Positions 54,594 to 63,814 of a stretch of 64,000 bases of DNA are shown here, in pieces. The notes beneath the pieces are model-generated. The model saw only the letters and a list, made by a program, of their open reading frames with translations, made no database searches and was not told the DNA's origin. Position 1 is the stretch's first letter; each line of letters begins with the position of its first letter. A program made the translations under genes and the position numbers. The stretch is from an uncultured Campylobacter sp. (GTDB lineage Bacteria > Campylobacterota > Campylobacteria > Campylobacterales > Campylobacteraceae), in the NCBI RefSeq assembly GCF_937959485.1, contig NZ_CALGPY010000004.1, positions 62,001 to 126,000 of the forward strand, given 5' to 3'.

Positions 54594-55559
54594 ATGAAAA
54601 GGCTTCTATTTTTCGTCGTTTTTGCGCTGGCCGCCCTCGCCGCGGCGATCTACTTCAATCTCGATAGGCGCGAAGAGGTCGCGCACAAGGCCTACGGCAT
54701 CATCGACATCAGGCAGAGCTCGCTTAGCTTCGAGCGCAGCGGCCGCATTAGCGCGCTTTATCGCGACGAGGGCGATTTCGTGCAGGCTGGCGACGTCTTG
54801 GCGGCTCTGGATACGGCGGATCTGAGTTTTCAAAGACAGGTTCAGATCGCGAGGTGCGACGGGCTTAAATTTAGCTTGCAAAAGCTGCAAAGCGGCTTTC
54901 GTAGCGAGGAGATCGAGATGGCGGCGGCGAACGTAAGCGCGCTGCAAAACGCCCTACAGCTCGCTACTTTGACGAACGAGCGCCTCAAGAGCCTAGGCAA
55001 AAGCAACTCCGCGTCCAAGCAGCAGATCGACGAGGCGTTTTACTCGATGAAGCGCACGCAAGCCCAGCTGCAAAGCGCACAGGCCAATCTGCGCCAGCTT
55101 CAAAGCGGCTACCGCGGCGAGGATGTCGGCGCCGCCCGCGCAAATTTAGCAAGCTGCGAGGAAAATCTAAAATATCTGAATTACCAAATCGAGACGCAAA
55201 GCGTGCTAAAAGCGCCCTTTAGCGGGCAGATCAGAGCGCGCCTTAAGGAGCTTGGCGATATCAGCATGCCAAGCGTGGGCGTTTTTGAGCTTAGCGAAGT
55301 AAAAAATAAGCGCGCGAAATTTTATCTAAGCGAAAATCAGCTCCGCTTCCTGCGTGCCGGGCAGAGCGTGCGGATCATCGCTGCGGACGGCTCTAGCGCG
55401 AGCGCAAAGATCGCCTACGTGAGCCAAACCGCGATGTACACGCCCCGTACAGTGCAAACCGAGGAGCTGCGCGCCGATCTCGTATGGGAGGCACGCGCAG
55501 ATTTCAGCGACGAGGACGGCAGCTTTCGCCTGGGACAGCCGATCAGCGTGGAATTTTGA
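54594..55559 (+). CDS. HlyD-family membrane-fusion adaptor (YbhG-like)
   Basis: A 321-residue periplasmic adaptor anchored by one N-terminal helix (LLFFVVFALAALAAAIYF). The barrel-sandwich half (RISALYRDEGDFVQAGDVLAALD) leads to a coiled coil of about 110 residues (ALQNALQLATLTNERLKSLG, YSMKRTQAQLQSAQANL) and the second half-barrel (VLKAPFSGQIRARLKELGD). It is the first gene of an ABC export operon of the YbhGFSR type. 1.4 kb of repeats separate it from the ATPase gene. Confidence 0.88.
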   Translation: MKRLLFFVVFALAALAAAIYFNLDRREEVAHKAYGIIDIRQSSLSFERSGRISALYRDEGDFVQAGDVLAALDTADLSFQRQVQIARCDGLKFSLQKLQSGFRSEEIEMAAANVSALQNALQLATLTNERLKSLGKSNSASKQQIDEAFYSMKRTQAQLQSAQANLRQLQSGYRGEDVGAARANLASCEENLKYLNYQIETQSVLKAPFSGQIRARLKELGDISMPSVGVFELSEVKNKRAKFYLSENQLRFLRAGQSVRIIAADGSSASAKIAYVSQTAMYTPRTVQTEELRADLVWEARADFSDEDGSFRLGQPISVEF

Positions 55560-56953
55560 CGGGGGCAGCGCATAAGCATCGCTAGCAAGGGCGAAATTTA
55601 AAACGCGGTACGGGTAGCAGGAATACTACGGATGGAATTTTATCGCGGCACAACGCCCAAAGCTATCAGGCGCGGCGAGTTGGAATTTAAACGGCTTGCT
55701 CGGCGATAAAATTTTAGCGGCATAACGACGCGAAATTTATGAGCGATTTTGTCAGCGCCTGCGGGCGAAATTTAGATAACAAAGCTCGCTGCCCGGTAAA
55801 ATTTTACGCAACGCCGCGCAAGCCGTGCATATGGCGTGAGTTTGATAAAATTTTAAAAGCGCGCTTCGAGGTAGAATTTTAACGGCGCCTGTTCGGCAGA
55901 GCAGGGCGATAAAATTTTGACACATCGTTTCGGCGCAGACGACTATAGAAATGCTGCGCGCTTAGAACGAAACTGTACAAAGGCGAAAGGCGGCGTAGAA
56001 TTTATCGCGCGGGTTTTGCGCGAGCAGGCGCTTTGGGTAAAAGATCGGAATTCTGCAGCGTAGCGAGTAAAATTTTGCCGAAAGATTTGGCGCAAAACAG
56101 CGCGAGTTAAATTTTAAAATTTGCATCTCGGCGGAGAATAGGTAAAAGCCGGGCGGTAGAGCGGGAGCGGGCTTTGTTTCTAGCAGACCGTTTTGCGATA
56201 AACGAGCGATGGTTGAGTAATGACTGCGGACGGCAGTAAAATTTCGCTACGAAACAAGCGGCGCGATTAATGCCGATTGCAAACGGCGTAAAATTTTGCC
56301 CAAAAGGCGCGGTAGCTAAAGTCGGTACTATGTAAAGAAAACCGAAACTAGGTATAAAATTTCGCCAAAAGATATAGCGGCGGTAAATTTCACCTCAAAG
56401 GGCGGGCGGCGGTAAAATTTCACTGCAAGAGGCGCGGCGCAGATAGAGCTCGGCGCTCACGGGTCGCCAGGCGTTTGAAAACCCGTTTGCGTTTTGAAGC
56501 GAGTTTATCGCGGATACTCACGGGCTGCTTCACGTTTTGGAGACCGCCCCGCTCATGCGCATCGTTAGCGGCGCGGCTAGCCGATGCGATATGCACGCGC
56601 TCAAGACGGATCGGGCGGCGCGCGGAATATTCGGCGCGAGCCGTAAGCAACGCCGATCGTGCGGGTACTCGAATTCGAGCGGGCGATTGCAGGGCGCCCA
56701 GACGCGATAGGGCTTAGTTTCGCGCGCTTGCGGTAAGTTGCGTCGAATTTATGCGAGGTTTGGGCGAAATTGTTTGACGCGCGTCGGTTGTAAAACCAAG
56801 ATGCCGCGGCTGTCACAAAACTAAGACGCCGTAGCGGCTGCGAAATCAAGACGTCTCGGCGGCTGCAGAAGCAAGGCGTCGCGATAAAGAACGCCTTTTC
56901 GGCGTGCATAGGTCTCGTTCGTCGCGCCAAGCGTCGGGGCGAGTAAATAAAAT
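55560..56953. repeat. 1.4-kb repeat field inside the export operon
   Basis: No gene is seen. From 55590 to 56420 about twenty cores (GAAATTTAAA, GGAATTTTATC, AAAATTTTAGC, GTAAAATTTC) recur about 30-70 bp apart with G+C-rich spacers such as CGGCGCGAC; two near-tandem units (GGCGGTAAAATTTCACTGC type) end the run near 56385 and 56412. From 56430 to 56950 the sequence is G+C-rich, core-poor and reads as overlapping short frames on both strands. It may be unique relic sequence or repeat spacer. Confidence 0.6.
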
Positions 56954-56965
56954 TTGGAGCTAGGC

Positions 56966-58885
56966 TTGGATCTACTAAATATCGTAAATTTAAAGAAATT
57001 TTACCTGCGAGAGGATCGCAGCAAAAACGTCGTTTTTGAAAATTTCGATCTGCGAATTGGCGCCTCGCCGCGGCTCATCAGCCTCACGGGCCCCGACGGC
57101 GCGGGCAAATCCACGCTTTTAAAGCTCATCTGCGGCATCATCGCGCCCGATTGCGGCGAGATAAAATTTGCCGGCTTCACCCCTAGCGGCGAAAATAAAG
57201 AATTCGTCCGCGCAAACGGCTATATGTCGCAGAGCTTGGGGCTTTACGAGGAGCTTAGCGTCTGGCAAAATTTAAACATCTTCGCGGGCCTAAAAGGGCT
57301 CGATCTAAAAGACGGCGAGGAGTATCTGCGCGGGCTTTTGCGCCGCGTGGGGCTTTTGAAATTTAAAGATTACGCCGTGGATTCGCTCTCCGGCGGAATG
57401 AAACAAAAGCTTGGCGTTGCGTGCGCTATCGCAGCTCGGCCGCGGCTTTTGGTGCTCGATGAGCCCACCGTCGGCGTCGATCCGCTCTCACGCAGCGAGC
57501 TGTGGGCGATCGTGCGCGAGTATCTGGATCAAAGCGGCGCGAAATGCATATTTTCGACGGCGTATTTCGACGAGGCGGCGGATGCCGATCTGACGCTGAT
57601 CTTACTCGGCGGCAAGATCATAGCGCAGGAGCGCGCTGCAAAGATCACCGCGGCGCTGCGGGATCGCACCTTTCGCATATGCAGCGAGGATTATCAGAGC
57701 CTGGCGCGCCGCTTGATGTTTAAGACGCAAAGATTTTTAAAAAATTCCCCGCTCATCGACATCTGCCCCAGAGACGGCAGCGTCGATCTGCTAAGCGAAG
57801 AGCCGATAAGCCTGCGCGATCTGCAGGAGTTTTTAAACGCGAGCCTAAGCGGTAGCGACGAAAACAGCGGCGGCGAAAATACAGAGCGCGAAAATGTAGG
57901 CGACAAAGGCACGTATCCCGAAAACGGGCGCGGCGAAAATTTTAAAATTTCAAACGAAAGCGGAGACGTTAAATTTAACGAAAGCGGAGACGCTAAAGTT
58001 AAAGAAAACGGGGGCGCGAAATTTAAACTGAGCCCGCGCGAGGCGAGCCTAGAGGATGCGTATATTTTTCTAAACAAAGCAGAGATCGGCGCAGCAAATT
58101 TCGGCTACGAAAAAAGGAGCTTCGATGCGGCGCAAACCGTCATCAAAGTGCGCGACGTGAGTAAAAAATTCGGCTCATTCACCGCCGTGGAAAATACGAG
58201 TTTCGAGGTCAAAAAGGGCGAGATTTTCGGCCTTCTGGGCCCAAACGGCGCGGGCAAAACGACGACCTTTCGCATGATCTGCGCGCTTTTGGGGATGAGC
58301 GGGGGCGAGATCTCGGTCATGGGTGAGGATCTGCGCTACGCCAAATCATCGATTAGATCGCGCATCGGCTACGTCTCGCAGAAATTTTCGCTTTATAAAA
58401 AGCTAAGCTGCTATCAAAATTTAGAGTATTTCGGCCGCAGCTACGGCATCGGCGGCATGGCGCTGAAGCGGCGCATAGAGGAGCTTTTGAGCGAGTTTGG
58501 CTTGCAGCGGCTGCGAAACGAGACGTGGCAAAACCTGCCCTTTGGCGCGGGGCGCAACCTTTCGATGGCGTGCGCGCTCATCCACCGCCCCGAGATTTTG
58601 TTTCTCGACGAGGCCACCAGCGGCGCCGATCCACTCTCGCGCAGGCTCTTTTGGAACCGCATAAATGCGCTGGCGCGCACCGGCGTGAGCGTGGTCGTGA
58701 CGACGCATTTTATGGAGGAGGCGGAGTATTGCGATCGGTTTTTGATCCAAGATCGCGGCAAAATCCTGGCGCTAGGTAGCCCCGACGAGGTCTGCGTACA
58801 GCACGGGCGGCGGCTTAGCGTGCAGCAAGCCTTCATAAACGAGGTGCAAAAATTTAGAAGCGAGGCGGGCGATGAGGGCTTTTGA
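56966..58885 (+). CDS. Fused double-ATPase ABC exporter protein (YbhF/YhiH-like)
   Basis: A 639-residue cytoplasmic protein with two ATPase domains. Domain 1: Walker A GPDGAGKST (42-50), signature LSGGMKQK, Walker B LLVLDEPT. Domain 2: Walker A GPNGAGKTT (425-433), Walker B ILFLDEATSG; its signature is the degenerate PFGAGRNLSMA, as is usual for the second half of this family. The linker at about 294-354 is extended by Glu/Asn/Gly-rich repeat sequence (GGENTEREN, GENFKISNESGD, GGAKFKLS). TTG 56966 lies 6 bp after GGAG; TTG 56954 is the upstream alternative. Confidence 0.9.
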   Translation: MDLLNIVNLKKFYLREDRSKNVVFENFDLRIGASPRLISLTGPDGAGKSTLLKLICGIIAPDCGEIKFAGFTPSGENKEFVRANGYMSQSLGLYEELSVWQNLNIFAGLKGLDLKDGEEYLRGLLRRVGLLKFKDYAVDSLSGGMKQKLGVACAIAARPRLLVLDEPTVGVDPLSRSELWAIVREYLDQSGAKCIFSTAYFDEAADADLTLILLGGKIIAQERAAKITAALRDRTFRICSEDYQSLARRLMFKTQRFLKNSPLIDICPRDGSVDLLSEEPISLRDLQEFLNASLSGSDENSGGENTERENVGDKGTYPENGRGENFKISNESGDVKFNESGDAKVKENGGAKFKLSPREASLEDAYIFLNKAEIGAANFGYEKRSFDAAQTVIKVRDVSKKFGSFTAVENTSFEVKKGEIFGLLGPNGAGKTTTFRMICALLGMSGGEISVMGEDLRYAKSSIRSRIGYVSQKFSLYKKLSCYQNLEYFGRSYGIGGMALKRRIEELLSEFGLQRLRNETWQNLPFGAGRNLSMACALIHRPEILFLDEATSGADPLSRRLFWNRINALARTGVSVVVTTHFMEEAEYCDRFLIQDRGKILALGSPDEVCVQHGRRLSVQQAFINEVQKFRSEAGDEGF

Positions 58886-59747
58886 TCTAAATTTCGCGCG
58901 AGCGGCGAAGATTTTTGATCCGAATTTTATGCGGACCTGGCGAAAAGCTGCGCGCCTGCGCGATAAAATTTCAAGCGGCGAAAAGCTCTTGCGGGGCGAT
59001 GAAATTTCAAACGACGGCGGAATTTTGAGCGACCGGGCTTTGGGCGTCGGTAAAATTCTAAGCGGCGGAATTTTAAACGGCGGCAAATTTTGGATCGATA
59101 ATAAAATTTTGAAAGGTTGCGAAATTTTAAAGGGTGTAGGAATTTTAAACGATCGTAAAATTTTGCGCGGCGCCGAGGTTCTAAACCGAATGTCGCGCGG
59201 CGGGACAGGGCGCCGATTTAGTAGACGGGTACTGTGCGAGCTCTACACAGAAGCAAGCTCACTTTGTCTGCTCCATAAATTTCAAAGCACGAGCGGCTCG
59301 CAAGCGGATTATAAATTTAAAAGGGCGACCGCTCTGCAAACAGATCGCAAATTTAAAATAGCGGTCAGTCTGCGAGTGGCTTGTAAATTTAAAACCCCGA
59401 TGCGAGAATTTCATCGCGGGTCCGCTGCCGTAGAGCTTTTGCGTCAAAAATCTCGCGGCGAGACCGTGCCGCGCAACCGCTTAAAATTTCAAAGCCCGCC
59501 GTATGCGATCAAGCGATTAAAATTTGTGGGCGCGATGAGCGAAATAGGCACGAGCAGTCCGTCTGCACTGCTAAAATTTCAAATCTCGGTTGCCGCGCTT
59601 TTGCAATTAAAATTTAGGGGCTCGCCAAATGCGTTCACGCGGTTAAAATTTCAAAATGCGGTCGCTGAATTTGCGCGATTAAAATTCGGGAGCTCGTCGC
59701 GAGCGGCGCAGTGTCGTAAAATCCGAGCACAGGGGCAGGGCGGATGA
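58872..59747 (+). CDS. Repeat-born open frame in the export operon, 291 aa
   Basis: The ATG lies 14 bp inside the end of the ATPase gene and the stop overlaps the permease ATG by 4 bp, as in a coupled operon. The protein is low-complexity: KILSGGILNGGKF-type units up to about residue 108, then KFQ/KFK/LKF every 12-20 residues to the end (LLHKFQS, DYKFKRA, DRKFKIA, RLKFQSP, QLKFRGS, RLKFQNA). No known domain appears. It may be a real, fast-changing protein or repeat sequence that happens to stay open. The family's operons elsewhere have no gene here. Confidence 0.4.
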   Translation: MRAFDLNFARAAKIFDPNFMRTWRKAARLRDKISSGEKLLRGDEISNDGGILSDRALGVGKILSGGILNGGKFWIDNKILKGCEILKGVGILNDRKILRGAEVLNRMSRGGTGRRFSRRVLCELYTEASSLCLLHKFQSTSGSQADYKFKRATALQTDRKFKIAVSLRVACKFKTPMREFHRGSAAVELLRQKSRGETVPRNRLKFQSPPYAIKRLKFVGAMSEIGTSSPSALLKFQISVAALLQLKFRGSPNAFTRLKFQNAVAEFARLKFGSSSRAAQCRKIRAQGQGG

Positions 59748-61369
59748 ACTTTACCTTTTTAAAAATCCTCGTAAAAAAGGAGTTCGCGCAGATCGCAAAG
59801 GACCGATCGGCGCTTGTGATCGCGTTTTTGATGCCGTTAATTTTGGTCGTGATCTACGGATACGCGATGCGGATGGACATAAAGCCCGTCAAAGTGGGCT
59901 TCGTAAGCGATCTGGGCTCCAAAATCGAGCGGGATCTGCTCGGCGGATTTTTGGGCTCAAAATACCTGCAAACCCGCGTCTATACGGATTTAGAGAGCGC
60001 GAGGAGAGATTTTAAGGCGCACGAGATCGAGAGCATTTTGTATTTTGATCCGCGCTTTGCGGCGAAATTTCAAAGCACTTTGGGCGGACTCGGCGGCGCG
60101 GGCGGCGGCGTAAATTTAAACCTTTCTAGCGACGAAAGCTCCTCCGCGGGCGGCGCAAGCGGTATCCAAAATACGAGCGGCGCCGAAAATATCCGTCCGC
60201 TTGAGGACAGCGGCGCGGGCACCGGCAGGGAAAGCGGCATAAACGCCTCTGTGGGCGGCGCAAGCGGCGAGGGTTCATACGGCAACGGCGCAGGCGGTAA
60301 CGCGTACTCTTTTGGCGACGGCAGTGGAGTAGATTCCGGCGGCAGTGCAGGCGACATAGACGTAAATCAAGGCAGCGTAAATTTAATCGGCGGCGTGGGC
60401 GATACGAATGCTGGTTTTATCGACGGCGCAGGCGATATTCAAAATACGGGCGGCGGCGTCAATGCGAGCCCCTCCGCTAACGGCGCGGATAGTGCAAGCG
60501 ACGCTGCAAATAACGGCGGCGGAGTAAGTGGTACAGGCGGCAGCTCAAGTAGTGCAGGCGGCGCGAGCAACTCAGACAAAGACGGTGCCGAAATTTTTCT
60601 TATCCAAAACGCCACGCAGTCGCAGCTCGCGCTTCTTAGCTATGTTTACGTTGCAGGCGTAATCGAGCAGGTTTTGGCGCAAGATTACGGCTTTTTAAAC
60701 GCAAATTTAAACGCCGCAGCAAAGCCCGTCAGCGTGAATTATCGCAGCTGGTTCAACGAAGCCAACGAATCGACGTGGTATCTCGTATCTGCCGAGTACG
60801 TGGGGATTTTGGGGCTCATCTGCCTATTTATGGTCGCGGTCGTGATCTCGCGCGAATGGGACCGCGGCACGATCGCCTCGCTTTACAACTCCAACGCAAG
60901 CGCGCTTGAGATCGTCACTGCCAAGGTCGGCGCGTATTATTTCCTAGCGCTTTTGGGCGGCGCGATGACGCTCGTTTACGGGCAGGTGCTTTTGGGCATC
61001 CCGATCCGCGGCAGCGTAGCGATGCTGCTGGCGACGCTTTGCGTCTTCGTGCTGGAGATGACCTGCCTAGGCATGCTGATATCGGCGATCTGCAAAAATC
61101 AATTCCTAGCGCAGGAATACGCCATCGTCATCGGCTACCTGCCCGTTACGCTACTTAGCGGCATGATATTTGATCTGCGCGGACTGCCCGCGGCGGTCAA
61201 CTTCATCGGGCACCTGCTGCCGCCCACATACGCGGTCGAGTCCTTTCGCATCTGCTTCCTCTCGGGCGGACAGAGCGCGACGCTGTGGGTAAACCTCGCC
61301 ATTCAGGCGCTCGGAGCGGTTTTGTTTTTCAGCTTGTGCGTGCTTAGCGTAAAAAGGGGCGCACGATGA
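59744..61369 (+). CDS. ABC-2 type permease with a Gly/Ser-rich periplasmic insert
   Basis: A 541-residue inner-membrane permease of the YbhS/YbhR kind. The first helix (SALVIAFLMPLILVVIYGYAM) is followed by a periplasmic domain (VKVGFVSDLGSKIERDLL, ILYFDPRFAAKF), and helices 2-6 lie at about 350-535 (GLICLFMVAVVISREWDRGTI is the family motif). Residues about 112-280 are an insert of about 170 residues rich in Gly, Ser, Ala, Asn and Asp (SAGGASGIQNTSG, GVGDTNAGF, GGSSSSAGG). The gene's sister at 62469 lacks it and has 363 residues. The stop overlaps the next ATG by 4 bp. Confidence 0.88.
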   Translation: MNFTFLKILVKKEFAQIAKDRSALVIAFLMPLILVVIYGYAMRMDIKPVKVGFVSDLGSKIERDLLGGFLGSKYLQTRVYTDLESARRDFKAHEIESILYFDPRFAAKFQSTLGGLGGAGGGVNLNLSSDESSSAGGASGIQNTSGAENIRPLEDSGAGTGRESGINASVGGASGEGSYGNGAGGNAYSFGDGSGVDSGGSAGDIDVNQGSVNLIGGVGDTNAGFIDGAGDIQNTGGGVNASPSANGADSASDAANNGGGVSGTGGSSSSAGGASNSDKDGAEIFLIQNATQSQLALLSYVYVAGVIEQVLAQDYGFLNANLNAAAKPVSVNYRSWFNEANESTWYLVSAEYVGILGLICLFMVAVVISREWDRGTIASLYNSNASALEIVTAKVGAYYFLALLGGAMTLVYGQVLLGIPIRGSVAMLLATLCVFVLEMTCLGMLISAICKNQFLAQEYAIVIGYLPVTLLSGMIFDLRGLPAAVNFIGHLLPPTYAVESFRICFLSGGQSATLWVNLAIQALGAVLFFSLCVLSVKRGAR

Positions 61370-62472
61370 AATTTTTAGAATTTCTAGGCGCGAGACGCTT
61401 TGGTTTGCGGGCGGCGGAGCGTAGATTTGAAATTTTAAAATTTCTTAGCGTGAGGCATTTTGGCTCGCATAAACAGGCAGCGGAGCTTTTAAATTTAACG
61501 CCCGCGCCGCCGCGCAATGGATCTGAAATTTTAAAATTTACGCTTGCTTTAACGCGTCTTGCGGATACAGCGCAAAATTTCATATCGCGGAATGGATTTA
61601 AAATTTTAAAGCTTGTTTGTGAGCCGCTGCGTGCTCCGCGTCGTACTTTGCCGAGCGCAGATAAAGCCGAAGCGGGGCGTGCGGCACGGCTTATTTCGCA
61701 GCATACGCACGACGCGACAGAAAAACGGCGCGCGGTTAAGTTTGATCATGTGAGCAGTTTGGATTCCGCGCAGCGCCGCATAGTGCGACTTCGTAGCGCA
61801 GCCGTACGGCACGGCTACAAAACGGCGCGCGCGGAAAATTTTAGTAAATTTAGCCTCACGAGCGCACTTTTAAATTTTAAATCGCGCTTTACGATGCAGC
61901 TTTGCAGCGCAGCTGCACGGCGTAACTACGAAGCGTGGAGTAGCGAAATTTACGCCGTTTGCTTGCATAAATACCCCGCTTTGATCCGAGCCACAAGCGG
62001 TAAAATTTCGCGCTATGAAGTAGGGCGAGCGACGAATACTTTGATTTCACAGGGAGTGAAAAGAATGAAATTTTGCGCCCAAAAGAGGCATGCGATGAAA
62101 TTTTTAAAATTTCTAGGCACGAGACGCTTCGGCTTGCAAGCGGCGGTTGGGCGCGGGTTTGAAATTTTAAAATTTAGCGCCGCAGAGCGCTTAAAACGCC
62201 GCTTCGAGTCGCAAAAGCAAGCGGCAGAGCTTTTAAATTCTAGCTCCTTGTCGCCACGTAAATTTAAACTCACGCTTTTAAAATTTTCGCCCGAGCTGCC
62301 ACGCAATAGATCTGAAATTTTAAAATTTACGCCCGCGCCACGCAAAATTAAATCGGCGCCCGCAGTGCGTTTAAATTTCGCTTTAAATTCCGCGCCGCAC
62401 GCACGCGCTGCTAAATTTGAAAATGGCGCTAAATTTAAAGGTGCCGCTAAATTTGAAAGGAGCGCGCGATGA
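61366..62472 (+). CDS. Repeat-born open frame with internal duplication, 368 aa
   Basis: The frame overlaps both permease genes by exactly 4 bp (ATGA). The protein is basic and low-complexity. Residues 1-60 (MKFLEFLGARRFGLRAAERR, FEILKF, KQAAELLN, SEILKFT) recur at about 244-325 (MKFLKFLGTRRFGLQAA, FEILKF, KQAAELLN, SEILKFT). EILKF is the palindromic core read in one frame. The end has KFENGAKFKGAAKFERS. No known domain is seen. Minus-strand frames are also open over both copies, which reflects the palindromes rather than genes there. Confidence 0.4.
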   Translation: MKFLEFLGARRFGLRAAERRFEILKFLSVRHFGSHKQAAELLNLTPAPPRNGSEILKFTLALTRLADTAQNFISRNGFKILKLVCEPLRAPRRTLPSADKAEAGRAARLISQHTHDATEKRRAVKFDHVSSLDSAQRRIVRLRSAAVRHGYKTARAENFSKFSLTSALLNFKSRFTMQLCSAAARRNYEAWSSEIYAVCLHKYPALIRATSGKISRYEVGRATNTLISQGVKRMKFCAQKRHAMKFLKFLGTRRFGLQAAVGRGFEILKFSAAERLKRRFESQKQAAELLNSSSLSPRKFKLTLLKFSPELPRNRSEILKFTPAPRKIKSAPAVRLNFALNSAPHARAAKFENGAKFKGAAKFERSAR

Positions 62473-63560
62473 ACGCTCTGCGAAAATCCCTGCTTCGAAT
62501 TCGCGCGCTGATAAAAAAGGAATTTTTGGCGATGTTTCGCGACAAGGGCACGCGAATGGTGTTGATCGTGCCGGTGCTAGTGCAGGCGATCATATTCGGC
62601 TACGGCGCGAATTTCACCCCCGAGCAGGTGCGCTACGCGATTTTGGACGATGCCCGCGATGCGACGTCCACCGCGCTGGTGCAGAGCATCGCCGCTACGC
62701 CGATGTTTAAGACCGAACTTGGCTGCAAAGACCTAACCTGCCTGCGCCGCGCGGTAAGCGAGGGCGAGGCGATCATCGGGATCTATTTCGGCGGCGATTT
62801 TGCGAGCACGCATGAGCTTTTGATCATCGCAGATTCGCGCAATACGACCTTGGCAAACACCGTCATCGGCTTCGTGCAGGCCATAGCGGGGGAATACAAC
62901 TCGCAGCATTTTGTTAATTTAATCAGCATAAATCCGCGCTATGTTTTTAACGAAAACACGATCACGCGCTACACGATCATGACGGGGATGATTTTGGGGC
63001 TTTCGATGATTCAGGTGCTGATGCTATCGGCGTTTAGCGTCTCCCGCGAGCGCGAGGAGGGCAGCTTTGATATGATGCTGATGACGCCTGCAAACCCGCT
63101 TGAGATGCTAATCGGCAAAGCAGTGCCGCCCGTGCTGATCGCGATCGCGCAGGGGCTCGCGCTGTTTTTGATCTGCGTATTTTACTTTGAAATTCCGTTT
63201 CGAGGGCGCTTTGCAGATCTTTTTGCGATCATTGCGATCTTTAGCGCTTGCAACGTAGGCATCGGCCTCGTGATCTCGACCGTCTGCAAAACCTCGCTGC
63301 AATCGGTCGTTAGCTCGTTTTTGTTCCTGCTGCCGTGCATTATGATAAGCGGGCTGATAACGCCTGCGGACGCGATGCCGCGGTGGTTTTACTACATCGC
63401 GCACCTCGATCCGATGTATTATGCCAACAACTGCATGTGGCGGATCTATCTGGAGGGCGCGAGCCTAGGCGAGCTGTGGCATCTCATCGTGCCGCTGCTG
63501 CTGATCGGGCTTGGCACGTTGAGCTTTGCGGCGTCGCTTTTTAGAAATAAGCTGGATTAG
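62469..63560 (+). CDS. ABC-2 type permease
   Basis: A 363-residue inner-membrane permease of normal family length. Helix 1 (MVLIVPVLVQAIIFGYGA) is followed by the periplasmic domain (VRYAILDDARDATSTALVQSI) and five more helices; SREREEGSFDMMLMTPANPLEMLIGKAVP is the conserved coupling region and YIAHLDPMYYANNCMW the last loop. With the permease at 59744 it probably forms the membrane pore of a drug or peptide exporter. AAAGGAGCG precedes the ATG. Confidence 0.9.
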   Translation: MNALRKSLLRIRALIKKEFLAMFRDKGTRMVLIVPVLVQAIIFGYGANFTPEQVRYAILDDARDATSTALVQSIAATPMFKTELGCKDLTCLRRAVSEGEAIIGIYFGGDFASTHELLIIADSRNTTLANTVIGFVQAIAGEYNSQHFVNLISINPRYVFNENTITRYTIMTGMILGLSMIQVLMLSAFSVSREREEGSFDMMLMTPANPLEMLIGKAVPPVLIAIAQGLALFLICVFYFEIPFRGRFADLFAIIAIFSACNVGIGLVISTVCKTSLQSVVSSFLFLLPCIMISGLITPADAMPRWFYYIAHLDPMYYANNCMWRIYLEGASLGELWHLIVPLLLIGLGTLSFAASLFRNKLD

Positions 63561-63814
63561 GGATTTAGATCGGAATTTTAGTTTAGAATTTTGGCTGGAA
63601 TTTCGGCTTGGATTTTGCTTCGTCGTGAACTTCTGCTTAAAATTTTAAATTGATCGCGGAATTTCGGCTTGGAATTTTGCCCTAAATTTTGCGCGTTCGT
63701 AGCGGATAAAATTAAATCAAAATTCCGCGTTTCCGCTCGATGCGCCGCGCGTCGCGATAAAATTCCGCGCCTTAAATTTTAAAAATTTTGCGAAATTCTA
63801 TCTTGCGAATAGAG
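63561..63814. repeat. Repeat block after the export operon
   Basis: GGAATTTTAG, GGAATTTCGGCTTGG and AAAATTCCGCG cores recur about every 20-30 bp from 63571 to 63800. The unit GGAATTTCGGCTTGGATTTT appears near 63598 and again, as GGAATTTCGGCTTGGAATTT, near 63659. No gene. Confidence 0.5.

Noticed and set aside
55590..56430. Regularly spaced cores as a CRISPR array
   Set aside because: Cores are short and degenerate, spacing varies about 30-70 bp, the pattern occurs in many gaps and inside genes, and no cas gene is present.
56475..56930. Overlapping frames on both strands (80, 76 and 109 codons) in the 1.4-kb field
   Set aside because: Arg/Ala/Ser-rich readings of G+C-rich DNA on both strands at once, with no start signals; none fits the operon.
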